33,352 nucleotides of DNA from contig CAKRNW010000009.1 in assembly GCA_934371505.1 (NCBI GenBank), forward strand, positions 1-33,352, read 5' to 3'. Shown piece after piece: positions 17,296 through 24,404 of this stretch. Source of the stretch: an uncultured Lachnospiraceae bacterium. Lineage in GTDB: Bacteria; Bacillota; Clostridia; Lachnospirales; Lachnospiraceae. The position numbers and the translations under genes are program-made. How positions within the stretch are numbered: the stretch's first letter is position 1; each line of letters starts with the position of its first letter. A model generated the notes under the pieces. It ran no database searches. It saw only the letters and a program-made list of their open reading frames with translations, and was not told the origin of the DNA.

Positions 17296-18264
17296 TTATC
17301 TGTGGTCTGTCATATCAAAAAAACTGTTTTCCTTATCCTGGTAGCGCTGGTAAGCCACCAGTGCACAGAATCCCTGGTCTGTTGCCATGGGGTTGCTTTC
17401 CCCGTCCAGGGTATGTTTAAAACTTCCATCCTTCTGATAAAAAGTCATCAGGGTATCATACAGGCCTTTTCCATCTTTCTGGAAACGTTCGTCTTCATTA
17501 CAGTCTACACCTACCGCACTGAGTGCGATCACGGTCTGGGAAATGGATTCCGAGCTCTTTGCGCCAAATGCGGTATAACCGCCATCATCGTCCTGTATAT
17601 CTGCCAGAAATTCCACACCCTTATCAATGACTTCCTTTACATCTTCTTCATCCTGGTATGGTTCCAGGCTCTGCAGTGTCATGGCGGTCAGATCCACATC
17701 CCCGTCTTTGGCGTTATCATCCAGGGAAAAGCCGCCATCTGCTTTTTCCCGTTCCAATATGTAATCCAGATATTTCTGTTCCAGCTCCCCGTCTTTATTG
17801 GCATCCGGGTCATCGGCATTTAAGGCGATCAGTGCATAAATGGCACCGTTTAATCCCTGGGAGACCACTGCATCAAAATCTTCCAGCGGCTTTTCAATAT
17901 CGTAACCGCCAATATCCGTTGGATCCTTTCCTATGGATTTCAATGCCATGACTGCCCTGGAATACTCCGTATAACGGTTATCACTGAGCACGCCTTCCTG
18001 GTCTTTGACCCGTTTTTCAAGATTGGCACGATATTTTTCGAAATAGTTCTCATCCACCGTTTCTCCCGAACGGGCAAGTGCGATCACCGTCCATTCCCCG
18101 CCCAAGGTATCCGATGCCGGTGATGTTACGGTTTTCTGTTCATAAGCAGCTGTTTTTTTCAGTGCATCTTCCAGTTTTGGAGTCCCGCCCCCACAGCCTG
18201 TCAAAAACCCTGCTGTGGTAACTAACACCAGAAACTGGCATGTCCGTTTTTTTAATCTGTTCAT
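17296..18264 (-). CDS. Lipoprotein with alpha6/alpha6-toroid repeats (transcobalamin alpha-domain-like)
   Basis: A 322-residue lipoprotein: N-terminal signal ending in lipobox LTGC (Cys24), then a short linker and a helical repeat domain from about residue 50 to the end. The repeats carry the prenyltransferase/squalene-oxidase pattern: ADGGFSLDD, DVDLTAMTLQSL, DDGGYTAFG with ESISQTVIALSAVG, and KDGSFKH with NPMATDQGFCALVAYQRY. This toroid fold is shared by terpene cyclases and by the alpha domain of intrinsic factor and transcobalamin. A terpene enzyme is unlikely because it is a short secreted lipoprotein, has no DxDD motif and sits in an ECF operon. It overlaps the TIM-barrel gene by 4 bases (ATGA). 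I infer that it is the alpha half of a split corrinoid binder, with the DUF4430 proteins giving the beta half. Confidence 0.87.
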   Translation of the reverse strand: MNRLKKRTCQFLVLVTTAGFLTGCGGGTPKLEDALKKTAAYEQKTVTSPASDTLGGEWTVIALARSGETVDENYFEKYRANLEKRVKDQEGVLSDNRYTEYSRAVMALKSIGKDPTDIGGYDIEKPLEDFDAVVSQGLNGAIYALIALNADDPDANKDGELEQKYLDYILEREKADGGFSLDDNAKDGDVDLTAMTLQSLEPYQDEEDVKEVIDKGVEFLADIQDDDGGYTAFGAKSSESISQTVIALSAVGVDCNEDERFQKDGKGLYDTLMTFYQKDGSFKHTLDGESNPMATDQGFCALVAYQRYQDKENSFFDMTDHR

Positions 18265-19019
18265 AATCTCCCCCTCATTTTTTCTTTTATCTGTTTTACG
18301 CTGAGAAGCACGTCTTCTTTATTGGAACATTCTATCGTCCAGGTCCGTTCCTCCGTGCGGGGAAGGACTTCTAATACTTTTTCCCAGGGAAGCGTGCCCT
18401 TCCCCAATCCTAAATGGGAGTCCCTGTTCCCTGCGTTGTCATGGATATGTACATGTCCGACACAGGGTGCAAGTTCCTCCGCCCATTCAAGGACAGGAAC
18501 TTTGGAATAGCAGTGTGCGTGCCCCATATCCAGGCACAGCTTAAACTTTGGATGATCTATGATTCTATATACATCCAAAAGGAGCCGCCAGTCTTCATCC
18601 AGGACATTTTCCATGACGATCTCAGGGCCTTCCCGGTCTTTTAAAAACTCCCGGAAAAACCGGCCCGTCTGCTCTGCCCAGCCTTCCCGGAAATATACCA
18701 TCGGGATCATCCCGGAATGGTATACGATCTTTTCTGCCCCCAGGCGGATCCCTGCCTGGTAACACTGGTCAAACCGCTCCATCGTCACTTTCCTTATCTG
18801 GCTGTCAAAAGATGCCGGGTTTAAATCCAGGAAAGGCCCATGCAGGATAAGCGGTGGATTTCCCATCTGCTCCAGTCTTTTTTGATACTGTTCCATTTTT
18901 CTTTCCGGCTGGTCCAGATTGTCAGATATGGAAAACTCGATACTTTCCACACCGGCTCCATACTGACCGCAGATTTCTTTCATATCTTCATCGCAAAGCA
19001 AATGGCTGACATAGATCAA
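18261..19019 (-). CDS. TIM-barrel protein, sugar-phosphate isomerase/AP endonuclease 2 family
   Basis: A 252-residue cytoplasmic TIM barrel of the xylose-isomerase-like superfamily. Likely metal ligands are seen in order: the Glu in IVMENV, the Asp and His in CLDMGHAH, the His pair in GHVHIHDN and the Glu in WTIECS. It starts with TTG, overlapping the S-component stop (TTGA), with GAGGA 7 bases upstream; no ATG is well placed. It overlaps the next gene by 4 bases. The family covers isomerases, epimerases and endonucleases IV, and the substrate cannot be read here. Its tight coupling to the transporter hints at processing of an imported compound, for instance the sugar or lower-ligand part of a corrinoid, but this is speculation. 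Confidence 0.85.
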   Translation of the reverse strand: MIYVSHLLCDEDMKEICGQYGAGVESIEFSISDNLDQPERKMEQYQKRLEQMGNPPLILHGPFLDLNPASFDSQIRKVTMERFDQCYQAGIRLGAEKIVYHSGMIPMVYFREGWAEQTGRFFREFLKDREGPEIVMENVLDEDWRLLLDVYRIIDHPKFKLCLDMGHAHCYSKVPVLEWAEELAPCVGHVHIHDNAGNRDSHLGLGKGTLPWEKVLEVLPRTEERTWTIECSNKEDVLLSVKQIKEKMRGRL

Positions 19020-19885
19020 AGCATTTCCTCTTTCCCGGACTCAATCAGCCCGTATTTTTTCTTAATGCGTTCCAGTTTTTCAAGAAGCGGCCTGCTCAAA
19101 AACCATAAAAAGATCACGGTTGACAGTGCATGCACCAGATCCACCGGGATTCCTGAAATATAGAAAGCAACCAGGCTGGCCGGTGTGATGTATCCGTAAG
19201 ACATTAAGATGCTTGCCGGATTCATGATCCCGCCATAGATGAGCACCACACTTAAAAATCCATAGATACAAAGATCCCGCTTCCTTGCTTTTAAGATTCC
19301 TTTCTGGTAAAGAATTCCTGCCAGGAACCCGATGATGCCAAAAGAGAACATCTGCCATGGTGTCCAGGGACCCTGTCCCATAAACATGTTGGATAACATC
19401 ATGATAAGACAGCCAACGAGAAACCCCGCCTCTCCCCCAAAAGAAACACCGGTAAGGATCACAATAGCAGCTACCGGTTTGAAACTGGGTACCATAAAGA
19501 AGGCAGCCCTGCCTGCAACACCAATCGCTGCAAGGACAGAGATCACCATGATTTCCCGTGCTTTTGGTTTGCGTCCTTCAAACATCATAAAAAACGGGAG
19601 CATTGCAGCCACGATCACAATCAGGCTGCATATCAGATATTTCCTTCCATGGAAAAACCTGACCGACAGATACAAAAGCAGCGGAACCACTAACAGCATC
19701 AAGATAAGGGCAAACCAGGTCCTCCGGCTGACTTTCCCCTTCTTTTCCATCTGCCGGATGATCATCCCATCAGAAGGAAGGGTGTATTCTTCCAGATCTT
19801 CTGCCGGCCCATCTTCTGCCCTTTCATTTGGGATGTCTTCCCAGAATTCATCTATAAACTGGTCTAGTTGCTGTTCCGTAAGCAT
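19016..19885 (-). CDS. ECF transporter S component, candidate cobalamin (CbrT-like) type
   Basis: A 289-residue membrane protein. A cytoplasmic acidic N-terminus (about 55 residues) is followed by about eight hydrophobic segments. The core has GRAAFFMVPSFKPVAAIVIL, GVSFGGEAGFLVG and MFMGQGPWTPWQMFSFG, a pattern I associate with an S-component group that is often found next to toroid-repeat and DUF4430 genes. S components bind the vitamin in the membrane and topple with EcfT to move it inward. The gene overlaps the EcfA gene by 22 bases. Substrate prediction as cobalamin or a precursor rests on the upstream B12 riboswitch and neighbours, not on known binding residues. The two extra N-terminal helices and the acidic head are longer than the usual six-helix S component of about 180-200 residues. 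Confidence 0.88.
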   Translation of the reverse strand: MLTEQQLDQFIDEFWEDIPNERAEDGPAEDLEEYTLPSDGMIIRQMEKKGKVSRRTWFALILMLLVVPLLLYLSVRFFHGRKYLICSLIVIVAAMLPFFMMFEGRKPKAREIMVISVLAAIGVAGRAAFFMVPSFKPVAAIVILTGVSFGGEAGFLVGCLIMMLSNMFMGQGPWTPWQMFSFGIIGFLAGILYQKGILKARKRDLCIYGFLSVVLIYGGIMNPASILMSYGYITPASLVAFYISGIPVDLVHALSTVIFLWFLSRPLLEKLERIKKKYGLIESGKEEML

Positions 19886-21585
19886 GCAATCACATCCTTT
19901 CCAGTCACAGCTTCCGGAAACAAATGTCTTGCCATCCGGTTTGCTGCAGTTGTGTAGAAATTATTTCCGGCAAAAAACTCCCGGGTATTCTGGCTGGTAA
20001 CGATGTTTCCCTCAAAAAACAGGCCTACCCTGTCCGCATACTCTGCAACAAATTCCACGTCATGGGAGATCATAAAGATCGTCAGGCCATGCTGTTTCAG
20101 CCGGGTTAAGATCTTTCCAATCTCTTCTTTATATTCTGCATCCATTCCCTTCGTAGGTTCGTCCATCAAAAGGATCCGCGGACGAAGCAAAAGGACTTTT
20201 GCAAGTGCCAGTCTCTGCTGTTCCCCGCCACTCAGGTCATAAGGATGTCTTTCCAGAAGCCCTTCCAGCCTGGTAAGGCTTACGATCCCTTCTATGGCTT
20301 TTTCTTTTTTCATGTGGATCTGATATTCCGAAGACATTTTTTCTCTCCTGCCCCCGATTACAGAATACAGATCTTCCAAGACTGTTTTCTTTAAGAAAAT
20401 GCTCTGTGGGTTCTGTGGCATGACTCCCAAAAGCCCGCAATACAGATCCCGGTCTTTATACGAACGGATATCCCGCCCTTCCAGAAGGATCTTCCCGCGA
20501 TATGGACATCGCACCCGGCTTAAAAGAGACAGCGTAGTGCTCTTTCCTGTACCGTTTCCACCTACCAGTGCATAGAACTCTCCTTTTTTTACCTCCAGGG
20601 AAAGATCCCGGACAACATCCGGACTGTCCTTTTCATACCGGAACCAGACATCTTTCATCTGAATGGACCATTCTTTCTTCGAACTATCTGTTTTTGTGTG
20701 TCTGTCTTTTTCAGTGCTTTCACCTTTTTGCTGACTATCCGAGGCAATTCCTTTTTCGTTACAGTAACGGGAGAGCCACTGTCTTCCCTCACTGACCGTC
20801 AGCGGACAGGTTGCCTGACTGTCTGTCTCACCATAGATCTGCATAGGAATCGGCATGGAAAGAAACATGCCATGTTTTTGTTCCTTTAATTTTGCCCCGA
20901 TCTCCCTGGGATTTCCTTCCAGATAAACATTCCCCTTATCCATGACAAATACCTTATCCGCATAAGGGATGATATCCTGAAGCCGGTGTTCCGTAAGGAT
21001 CACCGTCGTTCCAATATCCCGGTTGATCTTTTTCACGGTTTCCAGAAAATCAGAAGCGGCGATTGGGTCCAGCTGAGACGTAGGCTCATCCAGTATTAAA
21101 AGGGACGGATGCATTGCCATGATCGCAGCCAGGTTTAAGATCTGCTTCTGCCCTCCTGACAGCTCTGAGACATTTTTATAAAACCACTGATGGATACCAA
21201 AATAGCTGGCCATCTCCGCAACCCGCAGCCGGATGGTCGCATTGTCATATCCCAGGCTTTCCAGTCCAAAGGAAAGCTCATGCCAGACTTTATCTGTTAC
21301 AATCTGATTATCCGGGTTCTGCATGACAAAACCGATTTCCTGGCTCTGTGTCCGGTGATCGATCCCCGAAAGCGGCATCCCCCGGTAAAAGATTTCTCCC
21401 TCTGACTTTCCAACCGGGGCCAGCACGGTTTTTAACTGGCGCAGCAGCGTGCTTTTGCCGCATCCGCTCCGTCCGCAGATCACATTTAACGTTCCTTCTT
21501 CTATTTTCAGATTCGCATGATCCAGAACCTTCCTGGAACATTCCGGGTATGCGAAGCTAAACTCCTTTACTTCTACAAGATTCAT
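19864..21585 (-). CDS. ecfA: ECF transporter ATPase, two ABC domains fused (EcfA1-EcfA2)
   Basis: A 573-residue protein with two complete ABC ATPase domains. Domain 1: Walker A GRSGCGKST, Q-loop MQNPDNQIV, signature LSGGQKQ, Walker B LLILDEPTSQLDP. Domain 2: Walker A GGNGTGKST, Q-loop MPQNPQSIF, signature LSGGEQQ, Walker B ILLMDEPTKGMDA. A linker rich in Ser, Glu and Lys lies at about residues 265-310. Most ECF modules use two separate ATPases; here they are one chain. I prefer the ATG at 21585, which lies 8 bases after AGGA, although the ATG at 21591 overlaps the EcfT stop as TAATG. It hydrolyses ATP to drive the EcfT/S-component cycle. As it sits with a dedicated EcfT and S component, this is a group I (dedicated) ECF transporter. 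Confidence 0.95.
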   Translation of the reverse strand: MNLVEVKEFSFAYPECSRKVLDHANLKIEEGTLNVICGRSGCGKSTLLRQLKTVLAPVGKSEGEIFYRGMPLSGIDHRTQSQEIGFVMQNPDNQIVTDKVWHELSFGLESLGYDNATIRLRVAEMASYFGIHQWFYKNVSELSGGQKQILNLAAIMAMHPSLLILDEPTSQLDPIAASDFLETVKKINRDIGTTVILTEHRLQDIIPYADKVFVMDKGNVYLEGNPREIGAKLKEQKHGMFLSMPIPMQIYGETDSQATCPLTVSEGRQWLSRYCNEKGIASDSQQKGESTEKDRHTKTDSSKKEWSIQMKDVWFRYEKDSPDVVRDLSLEVKKGEFYALVGGNGTGKSTTLSLLSRVRCPYRGKILLEGRDIRSYKDRDLYCGLLGVMPQNPQSIFLKKTVLEDLYSVIGGRREKMSSEYQIHMKKEKAIEGIVSLTRLEGLLERHPYDLSGGEQQRLALAKVLLLRPRILLMDEPTKGMDAEYKEEIGKILTRLKQHGLTIFMISHDVEFVAEYADRVGLFFEGNIVTSQNTREFFAGNNFYTTAANRMARHLFPEAVTGKDVIACLRNSN

Positions 21586-21590
21586 AATCA

Positions 21591-22634
21591 TTATCCTTCC
21601 TGTTCCAGAGTTTCGTAGATTTTTTTGTAAGTCATATCCAGATCTGTTTCACAATACTTCCGGCTTCTGGCAAAACGGATGGTCTCTGCCACATCCAGGA
21701 TCACCGGAAGGAAACAAAAACATGCAAAACAGATATAGGTAAGCATTGCTTCAACTGTAGAAACAGATATCGGAGCCTGGTGCCCCTGAATGGTAAAACC
21801 GGCAAGTAAGATCCGGGGATCATAACTTGCATAAGAAGCCCCGTTCATACAGCCAGTGGCAAATACAAGGAATAACGCTGCCATCACCGCCAGAAGACTT
21901 TTATCCTTCTTCGTAAATTTGTAAATGGAAAAAGCAGTCCTTCCTTTTAATCCATATCCCCTGCTCCGCATGGAATCTGAAGTCTCTATGGCATTCTCCA
22001 AAGCCCATGTAACCAGTATCGACAGCATGTTAAAGCCCGCACGGATACGGTTAAAAAGGCTGCCCTCTGAAACATCCCTTCCCATGGATTTCTGTCCGTT
22101 CCGGATCACTTTAAGCTGCCCCGTAAATCTGGGGACAAAGCGAAGTGCCATGGAAAGGATCAGGGAAAGGGCCGGTATCAACCTTCCAAACAGGTAAATA
22201 AATTTATCACTTGTCATAACTTTATTATAACAGGAAAACCACTGGATCACTACGAACATGACCGCTCCAAGGACTACTCCATAGACCAGGGCCTCCAAAG
22301 TGATCCAGTTTCCACTGCTTTCTACATAATATAGCATCGTGACCCCATAATGATTGAAAAGTGGATTCAGAAGAGCCACGATCAAAAGGCTGGGAAGGGT
22401 AAAGAGAAAGCTTTGCCTAAGTGTCCTTTTTCCTCCAAGCAGAAGGATGGAATACGACAAAGCCCCCGCATAAGAAATGCAGATAAAGACAGGATGCTGA
22501 TTAAACATAGTAAATAACAGTACTACAGCAAAATAAAAAAAATTCAAAAATGGATGGCATGTGGAGAAAGCATCAATGATGGATTGATCCGCAGGCTGTC
22601 TGTTTCTTTTCTCGGTCTTATTTGTTGCTAACAC
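21591..22634 (-). CDS. ecfT: ECF transporter transmembrane coupling protein
   Basis: A 347-residue membrane protein with hydrophobic segments in the first 150 residues and a last pair near residues 240-310. It carries the coupling helix motif SDSMRSRGYGLKGRTAF, matching the second Ala/Ser-Arg-Gly/Ser signature that EcfT proteins use to grip the ATPases; the region before it (SILVTWALENAIE) is also typical. It begins with GTG, with GAGGGAG 11 bases upstream, 2 bases after the LRR gene, and its stop overlaps the ATPase frame. It is longer than many EcfT proteins (about 265 residues) because of both terminal extensions. It joins the S component to the ATPase. Confidence 0.93.
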   Translation of the reverse strand: MLATNKTEKRNRQPADQSIIDAFSTCHPFLNFFYFAVVLLFTMFNQHPVFICISYAGALSYSILLLGGKRTLRQSFLFTLPSLLIVALLNPLFNHYGVTMLYYVESSGNWITLEALVYGVVLGAVMFVVIQWFSCYNKVMTSDKFIYLFGRLIPALSLILSMALRFVPRFTGQLKVIRNGQKSMGRDVSEGSLFNRIRAGFNMLSILVTWALENAIETSDSMRSRGYGLKGRTAFSIYKFTKKDKSLLAVMAALFLVFATGCMNGASYASYDPRILLAGFTIQGHQAPISVSTVEAMLTYICFACFCFLPVILDVAETIRFARSRKYCETDLDMTYKKIYETLEQEG

Positions 22635-22636
22635 GT

Positions 22637-23491
22637 TTAAATGTACTCCCTCTTTAATCCCTGCTCTTCACAGTACAAATCCACTTTGCTTCCTTTTTTA
22701 CAACGTATGGTACAATTTTTATTTACGATCCGGGAACCAATATATTCCGGATCATGGTGTATCTCCAGATATTCCAGTCGGTTGCATCCATGAAAAGCTT
22801 CCTCTCCAAGATACATGATATTTTCCGGAATATATACCTCTTTCAATTTCTTACATCCGAAAAAGGCCCTCTGATCTAATTTTTTAATTTCTTTTGGTAA
22901 GACTATGGTTTCAAAGCCACAGAAGTAAAAGGCTTCCAGACCAATTTCTTCCAGTGTATCCGGCAGCGTGATCTCCCTTAATTCCTTACAGCGGTAAAAA
23001 GCTCTTCTTCCTATACTCTTTAAATGCTCCGGGAATACCACTTTACTTAACTGCGTGCAGGAATGGAAACAGCACTCCGGAATCCTGCGGCATTCTGAAC
23101 TGGTTTCAAATGCTACCTTTTTAAGGGCTGTGCATCCTTTATAACTATAATCTCCCAAAATTTCCAAAGATGCCGGAAATGTTACTTCTCTGAGAGAATG
23201 ATTTTCCGAAAAAGCACTCTCTTTGATTTCTTTAACGGTCTGTGGGAATACAACGGGCTTACGGAGCTGGCAGCTTGCAAAAGCTTCCTTTCCTATGATT
23301 CTGCAGCCGGATGGCAGGATTATCTCTTTTATTTTCCCGTTGCCCTTATAACAGCAATCATCAATATAAATATATTTTTCAGGAATTGCTGCTACCTGTT
23401 TGTTTCTTTGCATACTGGCAAGCTGTGCCGTAAATGTACGATGATTAAATCGCAGTATACTCCATGTTGCTTTATCATTTTGTGAGCGCAT
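22637..23491 (-). CDS. BspA-like leucine-rich-repeat protein without signal peptide
   Basis: A 284-residue protein made mostly of about nine BspA/TpLRR-type repeats (LRR_5; e.g. IGRRAFYRCKELREITLPDT, IGLEAFYFC, LDQRAFFGCKKLKEVYIPEN) from about residue 50 to 265. Most LRR_5 proteins are exported, but this one begins MRSQNDKATWSILRF and has no hydrophobic segment, so it is predicted to stay in the cytoplasm. Its start codon lies in a hairpin stem downstream of a B12 riboswitch, so it is the first riboswitch-controlled gene of the operon. It is followed by ecfT after 2 bases. Function unknown; a protein-binding partner for the ATPases or a regulator is possible. The repeat is cysteine-rich, unlike the secreted LRR protein at 29647. 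Confidence 0.85.
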   Translation of the reverse strand: MRSQNDKATWSILRFNHRTFTAQLASMQRNKQVAAIPEKYIYIDDCCYKGNGKIKEIILPSGCRIIGKEAFASCQLRKPVVFPQTVKEIKESAFSENHSLREVTFPASLEILGDYSYKGCTALKKVAFETSSECRRIPECCFHSCTQLSKVVFPEHLKSIGRRAFYRCKELREITLPDTLEEIGLEAFYFCGFETIVLPKEIKKLDQRAFFGCKKLKEVYIPENIMYLGEEAFHGCNRLEYLEIHHDPEYIGSRIVNKNCTIRCKKGSKVDLYCEEQGLKREYI

Positions 23492-23549
23492 ATGATCTCC
23501 TTTCCAACGTTCGGATCATACAAACTGTATATCTTTTACATGTTTGTAT
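23491..23549 (-). promoter_or_regulatory. Riboswitch expression platform: two competing hairpins over the start codon
   Basis: On the minus strand TATGATC (23514-23520) can pair perfectly with GATCATA (23491-23497). The ribosome site GGAAAGGA lies in the loop and the first base of the ATG in the stem. A second 8-bp stem, ATACAAAC (23542-23549) with GTTTGTAT (23518-23525), uses 3 of the same bases, so the two hairpins exclude each other. This is the layout of a translation-controlling riboswitch. The pairings are seen; the switching is inferred. Confidence 0.65.
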
Positions 23550-23558
23550 TCTTTGCCT

Positions 23559-23690
23559 GACGTGTTGGATATACTGGCTCAAAATGCTTTCATAAGGCGT
23601 TTTTCATTCGATACATTTCACACAGGGAAAAGCAGCTCCGGAATCGCACCGGATTTCCTTAAATCGGCTGCCATCAGCCGAACCACGCTC
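23559..23690 (-). promoter_or_regulatory. Cobalamin (B12) riboswitch aptamer upstream of the ECF operon
   Basis: Read on the minus strand the region holds the cobalamin riboswitch core: GGAAATCCGGTGCGATTCC (ending near 23640), then GAGCTGC, CCCTGTGTGA (23618-23627) and a 3' GAGCCAGTATATCC. Outer sequences GAGCGTGGTT and AACACGTC (23559-23566) pair as P1 with small bulges. A perfect-consensus promoter is just upstream. B12 binding normally lowers expression of uptake genes. Identity is strong by pattern; a covariance-model search would settle the exact ends. Confidence 0.9.
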
Positions 23691-23708
23691 GATTTTTTTG
23701 TTATTCTA

Positions 23709-23737
23709 ATTATAACGATATGCCTTATTTCTGTCAA
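23709..23737 (-). promoter_or_regulatory. Consensus sigma-A promoter of the ECF operon
   Basis: TTGACA (23732-23737) and TATAAT (23709-23714) on the minus strand, 17 bases apart: a full match to the consensus. The start point would be near 23702, placing the riboswitch at the very 5' end of the transcript. Confidence 0.93.
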
Positions 23738-23796
23738 TGTTCGCCAATGTTTCTGGTCTTTATCTCATACCAGTTTAACTATTTTTCACAATTTCT

Positions 23797-24330
23797 TTAC
23801 TTCTTATCTTTGTATGGGTTTCCAACATCACTTCCAAGATTGCAGGTATACTTCCATTCAATCTTATCCCCATCTTTGGGCTTATAACTGGAAGCCCCAT
23901 AATTAGGAAACTCTCCGTTTACACTGTACATCCAGCCAGAATTTTTTCCGCAGTCAAATTCATAAAGCTGATTGATGCCTTCCACGTAATAGCTTTTATA
24001 TAACGGGGTGTATTTGGAAGAGAGCTGGATGTTCTTTTCCCCGCAGATTTTTTTTAAGATGTCAAATACGGTATCGCCCGTAGTAAACTTAACTTCCACT
24101 TCCGGAAGTATCCAGCCATTCTCCGGGACAAATTCTTTTTTGGTTTCTTTTAGATCACCGATATTGTCAAGGATCGTCTGGCAGTCTATCGAAATGGTAC
24201 AGGCAGCAGGTTTTCCGGAATCCCCTTTCCCGATTCCACAGCCCGTAAGGAGACAGCTCCACAAAAGCATAAAACAGCTGATTCCTATTACCCCGATCCG
24301 TTTCCAATATATTTTTTTCAGTTGCTTCAT
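23797..24330 (-). CDS. DUF4430 lipoprotein (transcobalamin beta-domain-like)
   Basis: A 177-residue lipoprotein: long signal ending in lipobox LLTGC (Cys31), then essentially one DUF4430 domain (about 45-170) with VEVKFTTGDTVFDILKKIC, NSGWMYSVNGEFPNYGAS and KPKDGDKIEWKYTC. It is close in pattern to the DUF4430 end of the protein encoded at 11541-12911. GAGGA lies 5-6 bases before the ATG. It is the last gene of block 1, 60 bases before the ECF operon promoter, and follows a terminator hairpin, so its expression may depend on readthrough. Being lipid-anchored like the alpha-toroid lipoprotein, it is the best candidate to form a membrane-proximal pair with it around a corrinoid. That pairing is inferred. 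Confidence 0.9.
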   Translation of the reverse strand: MKQLKKIYWKRIGVIGISCFMLLWSCLLTGCGIGKGDSGKPAACTISIDCQTILDNIGDLKETKKEFVPENGWILPEVEVKFTTGDTVFDILKKICGEKNIQLSSKYTPLYKSYYVEGINQLYEFDCGKNSGWMYSVNGEFPNYGASSYKPKDGDKIEWKYTCNLGSDVGNPYKDKK

Positions 24331-24349
24331 AATTATCCTCTATCGGATG

Positions 24350-24389
24350 AAAAGGTACCAAAAACACTATTTGATTTTTGATACCTTTT
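24350..24389 (-). terminator. Hairpin terminator between the giant surface gene and the DUF4430 lipoprotein gene
   Basis: A 15-bp stem with one G-U pair (arms 24350-24364 and 24375-24389, loop of 10) ends in TTTT on the minus strand, just before the lipoprotein start. The stem is AT-rich, so it is probably a partial terminator that lowers but does not stop downstream transcription. Confidence 0.6.
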
Positions 24390-24404
24390 ACACCCTTTCT
24401 CTGT

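Noticed and set aside
17296..18264. Terpene cyclase or prenyltransferase enzyme
   Set aside because: The repeats fit the toroid fold but the protein is a short lipoprotein with no catalytic DxDD motif and sits among uptake genes.
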